From the NCBI GenBank assembly GCA_023140595.1, contig JAGLLI010000093.1, forward strand, positions 1 through 9,387: a stretch of DNA of 9,387 nt, read 5' to 3'. Source of the stretch: Candidatus Parcubacteria bacterium (GTDB taxonomy: Bacteria; Patescibacteriota; Patescibacteriia; Patescibacteriales; UBA12075). The translations under genes were made by a program, and so were the position numbers. A model generated the notes under the pieces. That model saw nothing but the letters and a program-made list of their open reading frames with translations, was not told the DNA's origin and searched no databases. This document shows, piece by piece, positions 5,797-9,387 of the stretch (position 1 is its first letter; every line of letters begins with the position of its first letter).

Positions 5797-6723
5797 TTGC
5801 CTATTTCCTTAATTCAGCCTAATAACAAAATAGTAAAAAAATATTTAGATGAATGGGTTATTGATTTTGCTCCTGATTCAAATAAAGTAATTGCTAAATT
5901 TTATAATAAATTAAATAATGAATTTTCAGGTTATGATGAAAATGTTTGGACGCAAAATATTTATTGGAGTTGGTTGTATTGTTTTAAGCCGTTATTATCT
6001 TACTATCAAGATGGCTATCCGTTTTTTATGGCTAATGACAATTGGCAAAAGAAAAATTTAGGAACAGTTTTGGGGTCATATACTGAATTAAAACATGACA
6101 CATTGCTTTATGCTAAACAATCTTATGCTGAACTTGGCGGCGGCGGTGATAACCCTGAAGAAATACCGCCTGTTGTGAAAGGCTATGTTGAGCCTGATTT
6201 GGTTTTTTGGAATAGAATTATCGCTTTAGCTAAAACAACTGAAAATGGTTTAAAAAGCAGAAATATATTTCCCAAAGAATTTGAATATAAATTTAAAGAA
6301 TTTATAGAAAGTAGTGAATTTTTTAAACAGATAGCAAAACAAGAGTTATTAAACGAGAAAATAAGTGATGAAGATTTTGAAAAATTAAGAGTTGTCAGTT
6401 TAAAATTAAAAAGAATAGTTGAGCCATTAAATGGGCAAGAGTTAACAATTAAAGAAAAGAGAGCTGGAATTATAGATGATATTCATACTGATGCAGTAAA
6501 AAGGCAAATATTATATGAGGCAACAGGTAAGCCGTATATTCTTTATGTTGTTGTAAATGATATAAACGGAGCACGCTTAACTCGCGGCGCCGTATTTAAT
6601 CATTATGAATTTACAGCGCCATTGGACGAACGTTTGGCGGATGAAGATTGGCAGAAAAAAGTGTATGAAGGAGAAGGAACAATACCATCTGAAGATAAAT
6701 GGAGCAAGGAAATAAAAAAATAA
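5797..6723 (+). pseudogene. DUF3160-family protein, 5'-truncated remnant
   Basis: A 308-codon frame matching the C-terminal part of DUF3160 (PF11369) proteins, which are usually about 700-800 residues with an N-terminal signal or lipobox. Recognisable family blocks, in order, are VWTQNIYWSWLYCFKPLL (about residues 50-67), LGSYTELKHDTLLYAKQSYAE (93-113), GYVEPDLVFWNRIIAL (129-144), DDIHTD (227-232), and GKPYILYVVV with TRGAVFNHYEF in the last 70 residues. The expected N-terminal half and export signal are absent. The frame is closed by TAA at 5782-5784, and the toxin-antitoxin cassette sits where the missing half should be. TTG at 5797 is the first conventional start, without a Shine-Dalgarno; the first in-frame ATG is at 6028, well inside the conserved region. 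The function of DUF3160 is unknown, but full-length members appear exported. The 3' end is intact and lies one base from the MEMO-CapA ATG. It is probably a decaying gene, though a short expressed product cannot be excluded. Confidence 0.8.
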
Positions 6724-6724
6724 G

Positions 6725-8593
6725 ATGAAATTAAATAAAATAAAAATAATTATTATATTAAGCCTGCTTTTAGCAGGCTTAATTGTTTTTGCAGTTTATT
6801 TATTAAAAACAGATTATCAAAATAATGTTAATAATAAAATAGATAATAAAAAATCAGAGAATTTTCATTACGCGGAACCAAATGATTTGAATTTTTACGA
6901 AACAGCTTATCATTTTATTAATAAAAAAGCGGATTTTAAAAATCAAGATATAATTGGCGGAATTATTCCGCATCATTTGCTTGCGGCTGATTTAATTGCT
7001 GAATTTTTTTCTAATTTTAACAGTGATTATGAAACGATAATTTTGATCGGACCAAATCATTTTTCAGCCGGAAAATCAAAAATTATATCATCATCGCGCA
7101 ACTGGCAAACGCCTTACGGTATTTTAGAATATGACAAGGACGTTATCAATGAATTATTGCGATTTAATAAAATAAAAATTGAAGAAAATATTTTTGAAAA
7201 AGAGCACGCGATTAACAGTGAGGTGGCTTTTATAAAAAAAACATTTCCAAACGCGAAATTTGTTCCGTTGGTTTTAAGAGACAATGTTGATAAAAAAATA
7301 GCAACAGAGCTGGCTTTGCGTCTAGCAGATATCGCGAAAGATAAAAAAGTATTAATATTAAGCAGTGTTGATTTTTCTCATTATAAAGATAATTTAACAG
7401 CGCAAAAAAATGATGAAATTAGCATAGAGGCAATTGAAACTTTTAATTTTAATGAAATTTATAATTTAGACATTGATTCCCCCGCGTCTATTTATACTTT
7501 GTTAAAATTTGGCGAATTAAACAATACTGAATTTAGTTTATTAAATAATTCCAATTCGGCTGTATTGTCCAATAAATTAAATTTAAAAAGTACCACCAGT
7601 TATGTTACCGGTTATTTTGTTAGTAAAGAAAAAAATATTACTCAAAATAATTTGCCTGAAAATAAAAATATTAAGCGTGAATTAAAAATGCTTTTTTTCG
7701 GTGATATGATGCTTGATCGGTATGTTAATAAAAAGATTAAGGCAAATGGATTGGATTATTTGTTTGAAGAATTGGCAAGTTCAACAAAAGAAAATTTTTT
7801 TAGCGGATATGATTTGATAAGCGTAAATTTGGAAGGAACCGTCACAAACAATGGAGAGCATTACAGTCCTGTAATGAGTTATGATTTTGCGTTTCATCCT
7901 GATATAATCAGTCAACTTAAAAAATATAATTTTAATTTTTTTAATTTAGCCAATAATCATTTTGCTGATCAAGGAGAACAAGGCATAGCGGAAACAAGAA
8001 AAAATTTGCAATTATTAGATTTTGATTTTTCAGGATGTCGCGATAGAAAAACAGGGGAATGCAGCTGTAAAATCATTAAAAAAGCAAATAAAAAAATCGG
8101 GATGGCGGGATTTAGCATGGTTTATGGAAAATTAGATGAATCAGCTGTTGAAAAAATAATTAGCGATTTGGCAAGTACAACGGATTTGGTGGCTGTAAAT
8201 ATTCATTGGGGTGTGGAATATCAGCATTATTTTAATAAAACACAACAAAATATCGCTTATAAAATAATAGACGCAGGAGCAGATATAATAATCGGGCACC
8301 ATCCGCATGTTGTGCAGGGAATAGAGATTTATAAAAATAAACCGATTTTTTATTCATTGGGAAATTTTGTTTTTGATCAATATTTTTCAACTGATACGCA
8401 AGAAGGATTATCAATTAGCGCTGTCATAGATGATAGTAGTAATTTTTATTTATTTCCCTTAAAATCAAAATCAAGCCAGGTTAGTTTAATGGACCAAGAA
8501 GAAAAAAATAAATTTTTACAAAAATTATCAGATTGGTCGTTTGTTGATGATCAAATTCATGGTCAAATCAAAAAAGGTAAATTAGAATTATAA
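6725..8593 (+). CDS. Membrane-anchored MEMO-like / CapA (PGA_cap) fusion protein
   Basis: A 622-residue two-domain protein. Residues 7-27 form an N-terminal membrane anchor or uncleaved signal, so both domains should lie outside the cytoplasm. Residues about 75-300 are a MEMO-like domain (PF01875, 'AmmeMemoRadiSam system protein B'): IPHH (81-84), IGPNHFSAG (108-116), EKEHAINSEV (159-168) and SSVDFSHY (213-220). Residues about 320-580 are a CapA/PGA_cap metallophosphatase-like domain (PF09587): FGDMMLDR (325-332), NLEG (368-371), ANNHFADQG (409-417), HWG (494-496), GHHPHVVQG (524-532) and SLGNFVFD (544-551), which are the expected metal-site motifs. CapA homologues act in poly-gamma-glutamate capsule export or on cell-surface polymers; MEMO domains relate structurally to metal-dependent dioxygenases. 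The whole MEMO half has no cysteine, so its usual metal-site Cys is missing (DSPAS at 251-255). The ATG at 6725 is one base after the DUF3160 stop; AAGGA at 6706-6710 is too far for an ideal ribosome site. An envelope role is likely; the substrate is unknown. Confidence 0.9.
   Translation: MKLNKIKIIIILSLLLAGLIVFAVYLLKTDYQNNVNNKIDNKKSENFHYAEPNDLNFYETAYHFINKKADFKNQDIIGGIIPHHLLAADLIAEFFSNFNSDYETIILIGPNHFSAGKSKIISSSRNWQTPYGILEYDKDVINELLRFNKIKIEENIFEKEHAINSEVAFIKKTFPNAKFVPLVLRDNVDKKIATELALRLADIAKDKKVLILSSVDFSHYKDNLTAQKNDEISIEAIETFNFNEIYNLDIDSPASIYTLLKFGELNNTEFSLLNNSNSAVLSNKLNLKSTTSYVTGYFVSKEKNITQNNLPENKNIKRELKMLFFGDMMLDRYVNKKIKANGLDYLFEELASSTKENFFSGYDLISVNLEGTVTNNGEHYSPVMSYDFAFHPDIISQLKKYNFNFFNLANNHFADQGEQGIAETRKNLQLLDFDFSGCRDRKTGECSCKIIKKANKKIGMAGFSMVYGKLDESAVEKIISDLASTTDLVAVNIHWGVEYQHYFNKTQQNIAYKIIDAGADIIIGHHPHVVQGIEIYKNKPIFYSLGNFVFDQYFSTDTQEGLSISAVIDDSSNFYLFPLKSKSSQVSLMDQEEKNKFLQKLSDWSFVDDQIHGQIKKGKLEL
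6757..6783 (+). other. 11-bp perfect hairpin inside the first codons of the MEMO-CapA gene
   Basis: ATTAAGCCTGC (6757-6767) and GCAGGCTTAAT (6773-6783) form a perfect stem with a 5-nt loop (TTTTA). A U-rich stretch (TGTTTTT) follows. It begins 30 bases after the end of the ATG and encodes part of the membrane anchor. It resembles an intrinsic terminator or attenuator, placed 33 bases after the DUF3160 stop codon. Confidence 0.6.
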
Positions 8594-8636
8594 AAAATGT
8601 AGAGACAAAAAATTTTTTGTCTCTACATTTTTTTTT
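8592..8636 (+). terminator. Terminator made of a 21-bp perfect palindrome
   Basis: AAAAAATGTAGAGACAAAAAA (8592-8612) is followed directly by its exact complement (8613-8633) and more T, to 8636. The GC-containing core is TGTAGAGAC/GTCTCTACA; the A6/T6 centre would open as the loop. It begins within the MEMO-CapA stop codon. The arms end in A6/T6 on both sides, so it could also act on minus-strand transcripts. Confidence 0.88.
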
Positions 8637-8647
8637 ACATTTTTTTA

Positions 8648-8676
8648 TTGCCTGTTTCCGCTTAATGTTATATAAT
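8648..8676 (+). promoter_or_regulatory. Sigma70-type promoter of the AI-2E family gene
   Basis: TTGCCT (8648-8653), 17 nt, TATAAT (8671-8676). The predicted start is near 8683, giving an A/T-rich leader of about 35 nt without a Shine-Dalgarno. Over 34 aligned bases (8647-8680 against 1582-1615) 26 are identical to the SNF2-locus promoter. Confidence 0.72.
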
Positions 8677-8717
8677 CTAATTACAACACCTAGACTTATA
8701 TAATAATTTTTATAAAT

Positions 8718-9387
8718 ATGGAAAATAGCAAAAAACCGATATATATAAATATTACCGCCATGGGGGTGGTGAAAATCATTTTAATTTTAATTGTTTTTTA
8801 TTTTTTATTTTTAATCAGGGAAATATTGGCGATATTGTTTGTTTCTTTGATTTTCGCCAGCGCGGTTGATCCTTGGGTTGATTGGATGCAAAGCAAAAAA
8901 ATTCCGCGCGCCCTGGGAATTATTTTTATTTATTTGATAATGTTTGGCGTTGTCGGCGGAGTGGTAATTGCTATTATTCCGCCAATTATTGAACAAACCA
9001 ACGAATTGCTTGCTAATTTTCCTATAATATTTGAAAAAGTAATTTCCGGATTTCAGTATTTGCGCGATTATTCAATTGAACATGGCATATTTGACAGCAT
9101 AAAAGATAGCCTTGGGTCATTTAGCGGTAATTTGCAAAATGCCGCAGGTGGAATTTTTTCAACGGTTTCCGGAATTTTTGCCGGAGTTGTTTCTTTCTTT
9201 TTTGTTTTAATAATGACTTTTTATATGGTTGTTGAAGAAAACGCGCTTAAGAAAATTGTTTGGTCTGTCGCCCCTGAAAAGCATCAGATTTATATTATGA
9301 AATTGGTTAACCGCATGCAGAAAAAGGTTGGCTTGTGGTTGCGCGGACAACTGATATTATCTTTAATTATTTTCATTTTAACATATG
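8718..9387 (+). CDS. AI-2E/PerM family membrane transporter, 5' part (3' end outside window)
   Basis: The frame opens at ATG 8718-8720 and runs off the window after 223 codons; the family is usually about 340-370 residues. The pattern is that of the AI-2E transporter family (PF01594, formerly UPF0118; TqsA, YdiK, PerM). A pair of N-terminal hydrophobic segments (about 15-50) is followed by DPWVDWMQSKKIPRALGI (51-68), a family hallmark. A third segment (66-90) precedes a long extracytoplasmic amphipathic stretch with PPIIEQTNELL (88-98) and repeated Gly/Ser (130-150). A fourth segment covers 151-172. GLWLRGQLILSLIIFILTY (205-223) begins the conserved C-terminal half. Members export small molecules (autoinducer-2 in TqsA) or act in Na+/H+ exchange; the substrate here cannot be inferred. 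No Shine-Dalgarno precedes the ATG. The start is chosen because it follows a good promoter and gives the normal cytosolic N-terminus before the first helix; an internal ATG at codon 15 is the alternative. Confidence 0.9.
   Translation, partial: MENSKKPIYINITAMGVVKIILILIVFYFLFLIREILAILFVSLIFASAVDPWVDWMQSKKIPRALGIIFIYLIMFGVVGGVVIAIIPPIIEQTNELLANFPIIFEKVISGFQYLRDYSIEHGIFDSIKDSLGSFSGNLQNAAGGIFSTVSGIFAGVVSFFFVLIMTFYMVVEENALKKIVWSVAPEKHQIYIMKLVNRMQKKVGLWLRGQLILSLIIFILTY

Noticed and set aside
8811..8996. Minus-strand frame opposite the AI-2E family gene
   Set aside because: The plus strand encodes clear family motifs with membrane segments; the reverse is an artefact.

Overview
The window looks like a chromosomal segment from an AT-rich bacterium, most probably a member of the Candidate Phyla Radiation (Patescibacteria). 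The clues are the low GC of most genes, poor or absent Shine-Dalgarno sequences, A/T-only leaders, a membrane-anchored MEMO-CapA fusion, and RelE/ParE and DUF3160 proteins of a type often seen in those genomes. This is an inference; no rRNA or other marker is present. Stops used are TAA, TAG and TGA, and nothing suggests a recoded stop.

Layout: (1) 1-902, the 3' part of groEL, followed by a GC-rich extragenic repeat (939-986) and a strong terminator (1031-1061). (2) 1149-1493, a small secreted protein of unknown function with a perfect Shine-Dalgarno and its own terminator. Its base composition is clearly unlike its AT-rich right-hand neighbours. (3) 1654-5239, a SWIM zinc-finger plus SNF2-family ATPase that is split into two reading frames by a +1 shift near 2648-2677. 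(4) 5291-5735, minus strand, an overlapping antitoxin-toxin pair (RelE/ParE type) bracketed by a 13-bp direct repeat. (5) 5797-6723, only the C-terminal part of a DUF3160-family protein, apparently truncated at its 5' end right beside the toxin-antitoxin cassette. (6) 6725-8593, a membrane-anchored fusion of a MEMO-like domain and a CapA/PGA_cap metallophosphatase-like domain, one base after the DUF3160 stop, ending in a 21-bp perfect palindromic terminator. (7) 8718-9387, the 5' part of an AI-2E/PerM family membrane protein, which runs off the window.

Transcription: the SNF2 locus and the AI-2E gene have nearly identical sigma70-type promoters (TTGCCT, 17-nt spacer, TATAAT). The toxin-antitoxin pair has two overlapping promoters. 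The DUF3160 remnant and the MEMO-CapA gene are probably co-transcribed, and a terminator-like hairpin lies inside the first codons of the latter.

I see no CRISPR array, tRNA, rRNA or transposase. The observations most worth following up are the broken SWIM-SNF2 gene, the repeat-flanked toxin-antitoxin cassette abutting a truncated DUF3160 gene, and the compositionally foreign small secreted protein. None of these is firm evidence of a new system.
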